Source: Oscillospiraceae bacterium
GTDB lineage: Bacteria > Bacillota > Clostridia > Oscillospirales > Oscillospiraceae
Assembly (NCBI GenBank): GCA_020025295.1
Contig: JAHHSJ010000029.1
Coordinates: 1 to 22,506, forward strand
DNA length: 22,506 bases
Direction of reading: 5' to 3'
Made by a program: the position numbers and the translations under genes. Every line of letters begins with the position of its first letter. Positions within the stretch are counted from its first letter, which is position 1. The notes below the pieces were generated by a model that was given only the letters and a program-made list of their open reading frames with translations, did not search any database and was not told the origin of the DNA. Of the stretch, positions 22,362-22,506 are shown piece by piece.

Positions 22362-22499
22362 ATGGGATGCGGTAACAATTGTTGGGGCGGTAACGGTTGC
22401 ATGTGGATCATTCTGATCCTGATTCTGTTCTGCTGCTGCGGCGGCGGCTATGGCTGCGGTGGCTGTGGCGGCTGCGGCAACAACTGCGGCGGCTGCTAA
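22362..22499 (+). CDS. Gly/Cys-rich single-membrane-segment microprotein
   Basis: This 45-residue protein contains 11 cysteines and 16 glycines. An N-terminal Gly/Asn/Cys segment (MGCGNNCWGGNGC) leads into one hydrophobic stretch, WIILILILF (residues 15-23), then CCC and a tail of Gly-Gly-Cys repeats ending CGNNCGGC; NNC recurs in both flanks. AGGAGG at 22349-22354 is placed 7 bases before the ATG, and the TAA stop is clean. Similar very small Cys-rich proteins in Clostridia are sometimes annotated as chorion-class high-cysteine proteins, and small Gly-rich membrane peptides occur in spore coats, but I cannot assign a function. It could bind metal or form disulfide-linked layers. It follows rex by 83 bases without a clear terminator. 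Confidence 0.75.
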   Translation: MGCGNNCWGGNGCMWIILILILFCCCGGGYGCGGCGGCGNNCGGC

Positions 22500-22506
22500 A
22501 CGCACA

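Overview
The window reads as a chromosomal housekeeping segment of a fairly GC-rich, low-GC-phylum (Firmicutes/Clostridia) bacterium, most likely a gut Oscillospiraceae/Eubacteriales relative. The basis is: strong AGGAGG ribosome-binding sites, sigma-A type promoters, a Bacillus-type LexA box, a Rex repressor, RecD2 without RecBC, clostridial-style IscS/NifU with an Rrf2 regulator, and many compact hairpin terminators. The genus is inference only. I see no tRNA, rRNA, CRISPR array, transposase or phage gene.

Layout. (1) 1-850: an AT-rich GNAT acetyltransferase, possibly cut by the window edge, then a hairpin-rich spacer. (2) 854-3134, minus strand: an Rrf2 (IscR-like) regulator with its own promoter and terminator, followed by iscS-nifU for Fe-S cluster assembly, whose promoter carries an inverted repeat over the -35. 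(3) 3302-5367, plus strand: an orphan eutS-eutP pair (microcompartment shell protein plus small GTPase), an Hsp20 chaperone and a Nudix hydrolase, each unit closed by a terminator. (4) 5425-8182: lysA (minus) diverging from an AGCS-type sodium/amino-acid symporter (plus). (5) 8273-9706: pyrE and radC. (6) 9764-17202: uvrB-uvrA-(small membrane protein)-recD2, led by a consensus promoter with a LexA box between -35 and -10 and closed by a terminator, so probably a four-gene SOS DNA-repair operon. (7) 17324-19248: an OmpR-family response regulator and its histidine kinase, preceded by a tandem 11-bp direct repeat. (8) 19348-21450: two COG0523 (CobW/ZNG-like) P-loop proteins. The first has a 76-residue His/Cys-rich metal-binding insert. 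The second is a degenerate version fused to a C-terminal TIGR03943/DUF1980 (YcgQ-type) domain. (9) 21634-22278: rex. (10) 22362-22499: a 45-residue Gly/Cys-rich, single-membrane-segment microprotein.

The most interesting items are the CobW pair (metal trafficking), the SOS operon with its uncharacterised membrane-anchored member, the isolated eutSP pair, and the Cys-rich microprotein. All functions are assigned from protein motifs and gene context visible here; no database search was possible.
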